Source of the DNA: Halocafeteria seosinensis
Lineage: Eukaryota; Sar; Bigyra; Bicosoecida
Length of the DNA: 64,000 nucleotides
Assembly: GCA_001687465.1 (NCBI GenBank)
Contig: LVLI01000249.1
Coordinates: 86,047-150,046 of the forward strand
Reading direction: 5' to 3'
Made by a program: the position numbers and the translations under genes. Below the pieces are notes generated by a model that saw only the letters and a program-made list of their open reading frames with translations, did not search any database and was not told where the DNA came from. Below are positions 43,546 through 54,400 of the stretch, piece by piece; the first letter of the stretch is position 1; every line of letters begins with the position of its first letter.

Positions 43546-45498
43546 CTACTCCTCTGGTAAGTTTCGTGTTATCCATGTTATGGTTCTTCGTTGATTAGGT
43601 GCAATAGCACGACGGTTTTGCGCTAAGATTTCCTTGTATACTTTCTTCTGGGCGGGACTAAGTTCAATAAAGGGCTTAACAATTTGTGGCCAGTTCTGGA
43701 ACTCGCGATAATGTTGTCTGTCCCATAAGACAGAAGGTTCAACTCCGTTCTCTTTACACCAAGTACTATATCTTTTGCGAAAATGTTCCTCAATTCGTTG
43801 TGCTACACGGGAAAATTTTAGCAGGTGTTGCTGCATTATGTCACCTCGATGCAGCTTTCCCTGATACCAACGTATCAGATCTTCTTCCTTACGGTCAAGC
43901 CACCAGTGAATTGGATTCCATCTTCCCTCTTCCGAGGGAGGAATCCATATGTCTGCGTATTTAGTCGACCCATTAATCCCAGGTACGTTTTGGATGTATT
44001 TCGGAAAACTACTTCCATTGACCCAAATTCCAATATCGCTGGAGCCTCGGTCCAGACCTGACGAGCTTTGTACATAGCATGAGTTCCACAGTGCTCTTAG
44101 TCTCTCGAGTGGTATAGCTTTGGGTGTTTTCACATACGCTATAACTCCTTGATGGAGTGAGTCTTTATGCTTGCAAATTGTCCCAGTGATGACATCGATG
44201 TTCCACCAACACAAGGGGCTCGTAATTGCAAGGACAGGAGTCCAATGTATTGCTCCTATACCAAATTCGTTGTCGATATCTACTTTGGCTTTCGGTTTTA
44301 ACCAGATCGATGGTCCGATATGTGTCGGTTCCAGTTCCTTAATCTCAATATTTCTGTCTTTCTCCACTAAGGTATTCAACAAACCATCCAGTATGTTGAT
44401 ATCCAAAGAGATGTCAAATTCGTCGAGGATTCCTTGCCATATTCGATACACTTCAGGGTTTGTTTTATACCATTGGTACAAATCTAACCTATACCGGGTT
44501 TTCGTCTCCGAACACAAATTGGTATCACCTGTTTTAGTATTCAAGACCATTCGTGGTATCACGCATTTTCGGCATCCTCGATGTTGCTCCAAGTAGTCAT
44601 TGGATGAGTCAACTTCCGTAAGAAACGACTTATCGCATTTTTGCTTTTGCTTTTGAAGGTTCTTTAGGGCATCCTCGAGAGCATGTTGATCAGCTTCGTG
44701 TACATATTTGTTGACGATTCGCCTTATGTTGGGCATTTGGCATTCGAAGAATAAATGCTTCCAGCCGGCCATGGAAGAAATGAAGCAACTAGGTTGGCGA
44801 CAGGCGGGACAAGGTGGTTCAATTCCAAAGATATCCGGTCGGTCAACCAGTTTTTGAGCAGATATAGGTAGTAGCCCAGATTTGATCCTTAATGACATGA
44901 CTGTTAAGGTGATCTCTTCTGGTGTATCGTCAATTGGCGAGCTCCCCTCACATACCAGTGGATACATGTGGGCTTGTTGAGAATCCAATATGTCTTTGTT
45001 GGTCCATCCCTGCAAAAGAGCGGTAGCATCTGGCACGATAGGACGAGGAATCTCTATTCTACATGAGCGGTCAACTGGAACTTCAAATTCTCCACCATCT
45101 TGAATCGGTGCTATCTGTAGTTCATGATGCGGCAACAGAGGCAAACTCTCATAAAACCCGACAATTTTTGCTCGACGGCGGGCAGCCTCTGCGATTTCAT
45201 ATGCCCTTGCGTTTGCCAGGGATTGTATCGAAGACGATTGCTGATGCCCTTTAATCCACGTAATCGTGTTCAATACATTGCGATCGTTCAGCTCATTGAG
45301 CAAGGCTCCCGCATGCGGGTCAAAGTTCACTAGTCGTTCGAAATTCCTTTGCCGTATCGCTTTGGCCACAGCTAAGTTGTCAATGAACAGATTGCAAGCT
45401 CTAAAATACTTTTTGTAAGCGATCCATGCTCCCAATGCGGCCCCGATTGTCACCGGTTTTGTAGTGCCTGGATGCTGTTTTGTTAGGTGAGTATCCAC
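43546..45498 (-). mobile_element. 5'-truncated non-LTR retrotransposon (RNase H and zinc-knuckle end)
   Basis: An intact 650-residue ORF. The N-terminal part is the end of an RNase H-like domain (ACNLFIDNLAVAKAI, TITWIKGHQQSSS, ANARAYEIAEAA); the first catalytic Asp would lie upstream and is missing, and the last Asp appears replaced. A zinc finger of the kind found after LINE reverse transcriptases follows (CPACRQPSC......W.HLFFEC). The remaining about 400 residues are not recognisable. No reverse transcriptase is found upstream (45.5-46.2 kb), as expected of 5' truncation during target-primed insertion. The uninterrupted frame suggests a fairly recent insertion or a captured gene. Confidence 0.65.
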
Positions 45499-46251
45499 GG
45501 GAGGTATTGAACATGCATACTGTCCAGTACATTGATAGACGTAACAATGGCTTGAAGAGGGTAAACCGGGCCTTTTTGGGGTGTGCAGCCTGCACGCAGG
45601 ATACCTTGAAGTTACTCAAGGGACCTCGGGGCTAAGTTGTGGAGAGACATATACTTATCCTATGTATGTAACGCAGACGCCTTATGTCCAACTCACGCTA
45701 GCGAGACTAGCTTCGTCTGATGCAGTGGAGTAGAAGTTGTACCCCAAATATCAATAGAGGTTACGCAGATAGTATATAGTATCTTTTATTGGTACTTATT
45801 AGACAGTAGCACTAACATATCTGTATTATACTGTATATGCTCCCATCTCGTGTCCCAGCCAACTTTTGAAAGGCCGTCCCCGTCCCAGGGACATGTCCCT
45901 GTCCCACGCCTGGGATGGGACAGCACGCGGAGTTATCAGAGTTGATCCGGGGGTTCGGAAGACAAATCTGGCGATACATTTCCCAGAAACAGACAAGTTG
46001 CTACCGTCTTTTCTCTACAGATACATAGACTGTTAGAAGGGCTTTTCTAACTTGAAGCCACCGAACCGAGCCGGAACAGGTAAAGCATGCTGTGTTTGTA
46101 CAGAGCAGGAACATAATCATCTTTTTGGTTGGTACATACAGGAAAAGGAAACGCACAGTCAGACGAGTCTACACCTACCGAGGCACTACTATCGGAGAAC
46201 GATTCATCAGGTGGAATTTCTTAGCATCTCAGATAGAAGAGCAAAAACGCT
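45499..46251. other. Intergenic after the transposon block, with an inverted repeat
   Basis: No gene seen. At about 45879-45922 CCGTCCCAGGGACATGTCCCTGTCCC and CCTGGGATGGGAC can fold on each other; its core is the palindrome GGGACATGTCCC. Confidence 0.4.
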
Positions 46252-46769
46252 ATGGCGGCCGCACGGTGGCTTAATCCCTACCGAACTTCGCCTGTGACTG
46301 TTATGCCCAGGAGGTTTCCGTTCGCCATAAGCTTGCGTGAACGCGGGTCGAGCAAGCAAGGATCTTGTGAGCTACAGCCGTGTATTGAGAGACTGGTCGG
46401 AAAGCTGAAGCGGGCGGGACTGGAAGTACGAGAGTGTGACGCTGAGGATAAACAACTGGTCGACTTCGTTGCGCGGAGAAAGGCTTTGATTATGTATTGC
46501 TTATAAAAGTAGGGCGTGGAGTGGAAACCAGGGACGAATCACCTCTGTTTGACAATCCGGACCCGTACATCCCTTTCCAGTATTTGATGTGCAAGCATAA
46601 GGATATCATCCCTTCTAAACCTGAACACACAATTCGTACATACTGGAACATCCACCGATCTGGCCATACTGTTCTCGAAGTCTTTGATCCGGATGCGGAG
46701 TTGGTATTTGAGAAAACGCAAGTGCTATTGGATATCTTAGGCTTTCCACCCGCTCGCTATGAAATGTAG
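46252..46769 (+). pseudogene. Hypothetical small protein with a frame disruption
   Basis: Two open frames meet at about 46480-46505. The first runs MAAARWLNPYRTSP ... IERLVGKLKRAGLEVRE ... VDFVARRK, the second GFDYVLLIKVGRG ... PFQYLMCKHKDI ... VLLDILGFPPARYEM. Joined at the AAAGGC word they read as one natural protein of about 170 residues, but no GT-AG intron fits, so a single base seems missing. It may be a young pseudogene or a sequencing/assembly slip. I do not recognise the family. Confidence 0.45.
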
Positions 46770-46949
46770 ATTGGATTCATAAGTTTTCTGACGCTACGAT
46801 CCTTTGACATTGTCACTATTGGAGCTTGAACGCTTTCTTGAGAACGGACTAAATTTGACTGCTACGCCGCGTCATCAGCACAATATATCAATACCTATGG
46901 TGCTTGGTCCCTTGACTTCAAGTTAAATCTGTTTTCATCTACAGTATAC

Positions 46950-47695
46950 TTGGTATATGCGGTAAAACGTGTTTTGGTGCTCTACTCTCTCCCTGAGAAG
47001 GAACGATGCTGCGCGGAACCTCTTACTGTCTTAGGTCGTTTTGGTTTAGAAGGCCATGCACACACGATTTCCATAGCTGATCTTTCTGGAGGTCAAAAAT
47101 CTCGGGTTGTCTTTGCTAATTTGAACTTATTGCAACCTCACCTGCTCTTCTTAGATGAACCTACTAACCACTTGGATATAGAATCCATTGATGCGCTGGC
47201 AGACGCCCTCACTCGATATAATGGAGGCGTTGTTCTTGTCAGCCATGATGCTAGATTGATTCAAGCTGCGAATTGCATCCTCTGGGTTTGCGATAAGCAA
47301 ACTGTTCTTGAATGGGATGGTGATTTTGACGACTACCGGGACTCCTTGATGAAGGACATTTTCGAGCAAGAAAAGCGCCTTGAATCGGAAGCGGAAAAGA
47401 GAGCTGAAGAACGAATGGAGCGAGCCAAACAGAGACATGCTAAAATCCAGGAAGCACGAAAGCAATCTGGAAAGGCATTGTTGAGTGATTTGAAACTACC
47501 TAGCGGGAGTATTGAGCGTTCGGAAGAGCGGCAGTCGTCCTCATCCAAGGGGGCATTACATCACTCTGAGGCCGGTGCGGAGGATAATTCGAAAAAGAAG
47601 CAAGTCTTGAAAGACTTTTTCAAAGCACCGAAAAGTTCCAAAAAGAAGGAAAAGAAAGCATCGAAGAAGGGCAAGGAGGAAAAGAGCACTGAGTA
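46950..47695 (+). pseudogene. 5'-truncated ABCF ATPase (C-terminal half of the second ABC domain)
   Basis: The frame runs without stop to 47695. It contains the end of an ABCF-type nucleotide-binding domain: [56 protein letters not shown] (signature, Walker B) and the SHDARLI switch, then [13 protein letters not shown] basic and acidic coiled tail ends in a Lys-rich stretch. The Walker A motif and the entire first ABC domain are absent; upstream DNA is an unrelated gene and transposon. It may begin at an acceptor-like TCTACAG (46944). Either a dead fragment or the 3' exon of a rearranged gene. Confidence 0.65.
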
Positions 47696-47870
47696 ATTAG
47701 GATGGCCACTATGTAGGTCATCGGTTGCGTAATCTTGATTTGCTGCTTTGCTGTGCCCGCTTAGGAACAAGCTCGAAACGATGCTATGGTCTGCTGATGT
47801 TTTTACTAGATAGTCTAACGAAGAAAACAAGAAGGATCCAATGCTCTTAGCTTTGCTATGAGAAAGCGAA

Positions 47871-49462
47871 TTACTGCGTATTCTGCCATCCCATTTTTCT
47901 CGTGACGCTTCCGATTCGCTCCATTATTCCCGCCCATTTATCGGCCATTTCCTGGTTCCCGACGTACTGCAAAGACCGTCAATTATTTACGCTGAATACA
48001 TATACGTATACAAGGAATACACTACTTCTTACTGCTTGCGTACCTGATGCACGTGTACTAGATTCATCGCCATCCGGATCATAACTTTATCCAACGATGC
48101 AGGTTGCAATACTTGGCTATGAAACTGCGATGGTATTTGCATCTTTCTTAATCGATCTTTCATTTCTGCCCTATTTTTCCTAACCCCTCCACGGAACGGA
48201 TCTACGAAAACCTGCAGAAGATCGGAAGAGTTACCTGCTGTGACAAATCGTAGATCTGAGGAAACTGTAGACGGACGCTTACGGTTCTATACTCATCCAT
48301 TTGGACACCGACAAGGAAATGCCCAGGTGTGTTAATGCCGTATACAGGCAGACCAATCCTCGATGCAACCTGTGCAGTTCCTTTGCGATGCAAAAGCTGT
48401 AAGAAAAGTCATGCCTGCACCCACTCTTTTCGCAACTTACGGCAATGTAGATTGCGCACAGGGTGATTGGAATTCCACTTCCTTTTACCAGCACTTGAGC
48501 AATATTGCTATTTGCTGGGTCTAGGTAATTATGTACATCCCCTATCAGACCTAAACCATGCTCTCTATCAAAGAGGATTGTGTGCAAGTTTTCCAATGCA
48601 TGTTCACGTCTATCTTCGGGTAGCCACCGTGCTGTGCATCAAGACCCGCCAACTAGTAATCCACACTCAGCTGCGCTGAGTTCGCTAGGACTACCTTTCA
48701 CTTACCTGGTGAATTTTCCATTCTTACGCGGCCGAAGCGTTGTTGACTAGAGGTGGCTTCTGGTCTGACTGTGGGTTGGTTAGGGTGAGGTATCTTGTGG
48801 TAGGAAAGACTGGTCTGTTGCCCTGAAGTGGAGCTCGTCGCCGCCGCCGCCACCGAAGTCTCAGAGCTACTTCCCATATGTAATGACATTTGACGACTCT
48901 CCAGCACGTCATCTAGTGCAACGCCTCTCTCATGGGAAAGCTCCACCACCCTCAGTGCCAACTGGTCGAGGGTATCCCGGGTAGCGTCGACATCCAATTC
49001 GGGCTGCAGTATCCGTGCAACCGCCAGAGCACCTGGAATTCAGAATAAATCCCCGCTTGATTTCTTTCCAACCATGCAAGGTGCCCCGTACTTTCACTTT
49101 CACTTACCCTCCTCCATCCAATGTGTCGAATCTCGTGTGACTGTAATTTCGTACACCATGTTCTCGACATCCGGCACGCGATTCGCCAATTTCGCTTCAT
49201 AAATGCGAAGCAGCTTCAAACCTCGCTGAATTCCATCCCAATAGCCTTCTCCTTGGTCTTCTTCATGCTCATCTTCCAGGGGTGTTGTCGTGGAAGGACG
49301 ACTTGTCCTGAAAACCTCTCTTACGTGGTTCAACGCTGACAACCCTGGGACGACGCCAATGGAGTGACGTAATTCAGGCGCATACGTGTCGATACGATGC
49401 GCTAGACGCACGTATGCACGGTAAAGCGCCCGTCCCACTTGATGACTTGACGCACCACTCAT
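47871..49462 (-). CDS. SirB1/FBXO21-type transglutaminase-like protein (6 exons)
   Basis: Model: complement(join(47871..47966, 48044..48211, 48283..48369, 48441..48613, 48706..49032, 49108..49462)), 401 residues. The SirB1-like domain is clear: DRREHALENLHTILFDREHGL, HNYLDPANSNIAQVLVKGSGIPITLCAIYIAVASRIGLPVYGINTPGHFLV, then VFVDPFRGGV. The acceptor before VASRIG (48370) and the donor after EYRT (48282) were chosen because they restore family spacing; other choices give extra residues or a stop. The N-terminus (ALYRAYVRLAHRID) is weakly like a LYR motif. Bacterial SirB1 and eukaryotic FBXO21 share this fold; the activity is unknown. His in PGHFLV and Asp in VDPF are retained. Confidence 0.8.
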
Positions 49463-49492
49463 TCAGCAGGAACTTCGAACACAATTCGATCG

Positions 49493-49518
49493 AATCCAAT
49501 CCAATCCAATCCAATCCA
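49493..49518. promoter_or_regulatory. CCAAT array beside a start codon
   Basis: Five tandem ATCCA units give four exact CCAAT boxes 30-55 bp upstream of the SirB1-like gene start at 49462. CCAAT is the NF-Y site in many eukaryotes; a role here is inference and a simple microsatellite is possible. Confidence 0.4.
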
Positions 49519-50811
49519 GCGAGCGAGGAGTCAACCTATCACTGTAGTCTAGACTCGCGTTGATAAACTAACGTGGATTATCCGGTTTATTCATACATGT
49601 ATGTATCCAATTATTGAAATTCATTACTGGGGACAATACAACTACAGATATGCAGAGTACTATTACTGTACCACGACCGCCTCTCTCTCCCTTTCTTTCT
49701 TTGGGTGCCAGGCCGAACAGATTCCGCCTAACGGAGAGATGCGGAGTGACCAATGCCACACAATTGTTTAGGCACATGGCTTCGAGATGAGGTGATCATC
49801 AACAAGATTGGGGAAAAGTTGAGCTGTAAAGCTGCGCAGCGCTTCTTCCATCGTTCCAGTCATCATCGTTCCAATTCCTGGGCAGGTTTTCTGCTCTTTA
49901 CAGATTGATTGGCTTTTGTCAAGAGGAAAAACCACCGCCTCTTGCTGAGGGTTCTTTTGCATAAATGAGCACACGATTCAGGATTCCAGCCATCAGCACG
50001 TTGTAAGTCTTCCATAAAAATTCTACTCTCATAAGCCGATCTTGGGGACAAGTGAGCTTCAGGAAAAAAATCTTACTGGTTAGACCTAGCTTCACGGTTC
50101 CACCCTCTAGTGATTTCCCGGTAACATTCTGTTTGTTCTTTGTTCTCCTTTCTCGGTTCGTTGTCCGTAAGCTACCGTATCGGTCTTAGTTCGTACTCCG
50201 AGCGATCCTGGTGTTTACTGATATTTACCTGTATAGTCCATCGTGTGGCGTTCTGAGTTTCTCTGTCATGGCCGCTCCTTCTGCCTATTCGACTTAAATG
50301 TGGTTCGACCCCAGTTGGTTTGCTTGGGAGTGCGTACGTTCATATCATCAAAACGGGCACCGGCCCTAGATTCGCTCAACTCACCTTCCTCGATCGGTTG
50401 TTGCGTTCAAGACATTATCAGTCTCTCGTGTACCATGTGTATACCACACTGCGTAACCTCAACCGCATGAGCCAAATGCCAGTGGAGAGAGAGAGAGAGA
50501 GGTGCTCGTAGACCCGCGCGAAATGAAGGAGAAACGAAGCCAGTAATGAACCTGGTGGCAAAAGGCCAAACGAGCACAGTCTATGTCGATGTGACAGTGC
50601 CGAGACAGACTAGCCAGGACAGCGGGAAGACCCCTCACCATTGTGGCAGAAGCGGACAAAATACGGACATCTGAGGGACCACCACACGGAAATTATCCCG
50701 TTCGCGATAGAGATGACGGGCGGCTTCGGGAAGACGCGTTCAAGTTCCTCAAGAGAATGGCCAGGTAGGTACCGGGAAATGTGCGGAACTTTCGGAAGCT
50801 GATGCCGGCCA

Positions 50812-51060
50812 AACTGTCAGTCACGCTGATGCGCCAGAACGTGAAAATGTTGGGGCAGTTCCGGGTAGGGTCCACCCTTCACACGGCGTAGTGTAGCCTG
50901 TAGCCTGCACGTCTTCCCGGAGACTCTTCCGGTACTAACTGCAACGGACCGCAATACTACTGGTACCAGCTCCACCCGTCACACGGCGTAGTGTAGCCTG
51001 TAGCCTGCACGTCTTCCCGGAGACTCTTCCGGTACCAACTGCTACGGACCGCAATACTAC
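50812..51060 (+). repeat. Repeat B with an internal 100-bp tandem duplication
   Basis: Starts like the copy at 5095 (AACTGTCAGTCACG...). From TCCACCC at 50871 a unit of exactly 100 bp is repeated starting at 50971, with a few substitutions (ACTAACTGCAA versus ACCAACTGCTA). Both units contain CACACGGCGTAGTGTAGCCT and GCACGTCTTCCCGG. Confidence 0.8.
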
Positions 51061-51068
51061 ATTCAGCT

Positions 51069-51090
51069 GCCGGTGGGCCATCAGTCACAT
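51069..51090 (+). repeat. Repeat A, short diverged end
   Basis: GCCGGTGGGCCATCAGTCAC and CACAT match the right part of repeat A with two changes. It abuts repeat B directly. Confidence 0.5.
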
Positions 51091-51112
51091 CTTCGTCGTC
51101 GTCTACTTGTAC

Positions 51113-51125
51113 TTGTACGGTACAA
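51113..51125. promoter_or_regulatory. Palindrome TTGTACGGTACAA upstream of the PI3K-like gene
   Basis: Second copy of the 13-bp palindrome, 311 bp before the proposed start at 51436. Further GTAC words follow (TTGTACTTGTACAAG at about 51143-51157). Confidence 0.55.
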
Positions 51126-51435
51126 ATAATACACACATACAGTTGTACTTGTACAAGACTGTACAATATTCTACCATAATGACTTTATCATACCGCGCCT
51201 CAACTTCTCCCCTTGTGTGCCTCACAATCCATTACAGCCTCCAAACAACAGGTTTTTCCGGCAAGTTTCAGCCCTGGACGCCAGTGGACGGAATCCGCCG
51301 TTGATGTTGATGGCCGTTAAGTTACAAGTGTGGGGTTTGTTGTATCGTACGGTTCCCAAAGACCACAAAGGAAACAAGCACGCGATATTGTTCATAATAA
51401 AGTGCATATGTCTGTGCTGTCGTGGTAGATTGAAA

Positions 51436-54400
51436 ATGAGCGAGCATCAGCATAGCGGCGAGGAGGATGCCGTGGTCCCACCCCCTCCTTTAGGAGACGA
51501 TACGGAGGATTCAGACGACTCTACAGAGTATATCGATGTGCTCGTCTCTGGTACATCCCGAGAGGAGGACAGTAAAAGCAAAACGAGCTTCCCATCGTTC
51601 TCCTCCACGGCGTTAGAGCCTTCCCAACAGTGGCAGCAGCAGCAGCAGCAGCAGCAGCCACTAGGATTACAACGCACGCCCGGAGAGCATGTGGAGTTTC
51701 CGTCCAATGTTGACAAGGCTGAGCTGAAGCGAAGGCGCGAAGAACTCAAGAAACAGCAGCAAGGAGGAGGAGGTGTTCAAATCAAAGCCACCAACAACGT
51801 CTCGTTGAGTCCCCAACAGGTAGCTACACTGCACGCTCTCTATCAGGCCAAAATGTCTTCGTCGGCTTCCACAGGAGCCACGCACACATCGACGCCAACG
51901 ATCACGGCGACGCAAGGCAACGTTCACTTAGATAAGAAACAGTTGCAGACGCTGCAAGTACGTACGCGTCGATGTTGATCCGATTCCGTAAGCAGATATA
52001 CAGTGAATGTTGAAATGGCTTGCAGGCATTGTATCAAACAAACTCTGCCTCTCGGCAGCAGCAACAAACTATACCTCCGGATGCAGCAAAAGTCAAAGAA
52101 AATGCGAGAGCCCATCAACAAAAATCCAGCTCGAAGGAAGACGAGTTGAACAATCGACCTACAGAAACTCGTTCAGGGCAGCAAACTCGCAATCGGCAGT
52201 CGGGCATATCGCCTTTACCTCCTCAAATTGCGAGACAAATTAAGAGCACTGTTCCGGAAGATGAGACGAGCTCGACAATGCAACCGCCAAGCTCCTCACA
52301 GAATGGACACTCTACCAGTACCAGTGGAAAGAGGGATGCATTAATGTATGATCGTCTGGCACGGCTAACCTATCATTCCTTTGATGACTTGACATTCCGA
52401 GTACTTGCCGAAATTTCGGGCAATATTCCTTTTCTTTGCACTTTGACGCGGTCACATTTGTTATATTGCTTATCATATGGTCATATGATTACGGTAGAGA
52501 AAGGTGACCTGCTCGGGTCTCACCCGTCTACTTATGACGCTCTGTCCATTGTGTTGGACGGCTACGCAAGCAAACGCAAAGCATCTTCGACTCCGGCTAA
52601 GCGGTTCACTGATAGTCTGAGAGAAGACTTATTGATGCCTTCGGACTCATTGGGTGAATATTTCATTGCACAGTGTATGCCGGGTAAAGGACGAAGTGTT
52701 AACGACTGGGTAGCAGCTCGGAAAATGCAAGTGCTATGTATACCGACAAAGTATATCCTGGAGCCAGGAGTAAGGGAGCCTTACCCTTCCCTTCAGAAAC
52801 ATCCAGATTCCCTTTACAGTGCGTCGACCAAGTCAAGAAAACTAACTACCACGCGGCAACGGTATTTGCAGAGTTATTCCTCGTCTTCGTCGGTGAGATC
52901 TACCAACAGTATCGAAGAGGATAGTCAACAAATAGTTACTGATTTAGTTACTCTGATGACACAATCTAGCGAAGCGTCAATCAATCGTCGTGTCGAAACT
53001 TGCGTTGATATTGCAGCACGATGGTATGGCGCTCGTGTCGCGGTCCTATATGAAGTCGATCCTACCCGAGACATCGCCATCGAGCGGGTTGTAAGTCCAG
53101 GGACGTCGAACGACTCCTTTCCGCAAAGTGGAATACCGGGAGGATGGTCTCCTGCGGTTGAGACCATGTCATCTGTTCTTAGTGGGTCCGGAAGAAGCCA
53201 GGACCCGTCATTCAAGTTTCTTCATCCCCGATTGTCAGCACCGTCCTCGGCTGTTGTCGCTGCAACATCTTCCACCTCGGCCCCGCATTTACGCGCCGCT
53301 GGCCGAATGAAAAGCTTTGGAGAGGCGCACCGACCACGAGGACTGTTGCGCGCCGCAGCGGCCAGCGGCAAGATCATCAATATTAAAGACATTGAAACCG
53401 ATGCGAAGTTTGATTCGGAAGTGGAATGCAGTTTGCTACCGTACTTGAGTGGCTGCAGCAGTGTAATATACGTCCCAGTATTTAGTCCTTTAGGGAAGTC
53501 TCAAGACAAAGACCAGGACTCTCTGCACCCTGCGGCGGCGTATCGGACACTTTGCGGTGTCCTGGTTTTAGCTGACAAAATGGTGAATCCGTCAATGCAA
53601 CGGGAGATTTTCCACAAGGACAAACCGATGCAATCGTATTTCAACTCTAGCGACGAGAAGGAGCTTGTGGCTTTGGTAAGACAGATCGGAAGCTTTGTTG
53701 GGGAGGTGATATCGCAGGCACTGGTTATTCATGGAGACCACGAAGAGTGTAGTCGGTCTAGTGATGTCCGACAGAATCTGTCACTCGCAGGCACCGAAGT
53801 GGTGGCGAAACATCTTCTCGAAGAACGGTTCGTGTTTACAGTAAAGAATGGAGGGTTTACTACAGCTGCAACCGCGGCAGATCTAAAGAGCATTGGGGGA
53901 GACGTTTCCAATGCTCGTGTGCTCTTGGTTGGCTACTACAGCCTGGCTTCAACCTGCATCAGCTCCCCAAGTTACGCATACACCAATTGGCTTACGTCCC
54001 TTGGTGATAACGCAGTGCCCTCCTTAGCTGTGAGCCAGGCCGCTCACATTGGCGCTTCGGCAGGGGCTGTGGTCCTGGATGTTATGGTAGGCAGTAGCGT
54101 TGAGTTTTCTCCGCATCCCCTTGTATCTGAATTGCCGGGTGGAGCCCAGTTCGAGTTACACTTCTATTTATGCCATAGCGATTCTGAGCGATCCGCGCCT
54201 CAGACGGGCATATATCTTGGCGGTGCTTGCCTACCGTTATTCGGTGGCCGTGTCATTGAGAGCTCTAGGCTTCTGTTTAGTGGCGACAAATCCACGAATG
54301 TTCATATGGTCGAGCATCCGCCTCATATGTCCGGTCCAGCATCGTGTTTCAGGCGATTTGACCGTATCACTGCGGACGAAACTCCTGGTCGCACCTCAGG

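Larger units (their letters stand above)
49463..51435. other. Intergenic, about 2 kb, with repeats
   Basis: No convincing gene. Two overlapping minus-strand ORFs at 49768-50051 could be exons of a small protein but no joining intron was found. Holds a CCAAT array next to the SirB1-like start (49493-49518), a (GA)n run near 50490-50502, the repeat B cluster (50812-51060), a repeat A end (51069-51090) and the GTAC palindrome (51113-51125). Confidence 0.45.

Noticed and set aside
48212-48234. A 23-nt intron in the SirB1-like gene
   Set aside because: An upstream GTAAGC donor (48282) gives a normal 71-nt intron, keeps the phase and restores the expected PGHFLV to VDPF spacing.
49768-50051. Two overlapping minus-strand ORFs that could be a small gene
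   Set aside because: No GT-AG intron joins them in phase and no family is recognisable.
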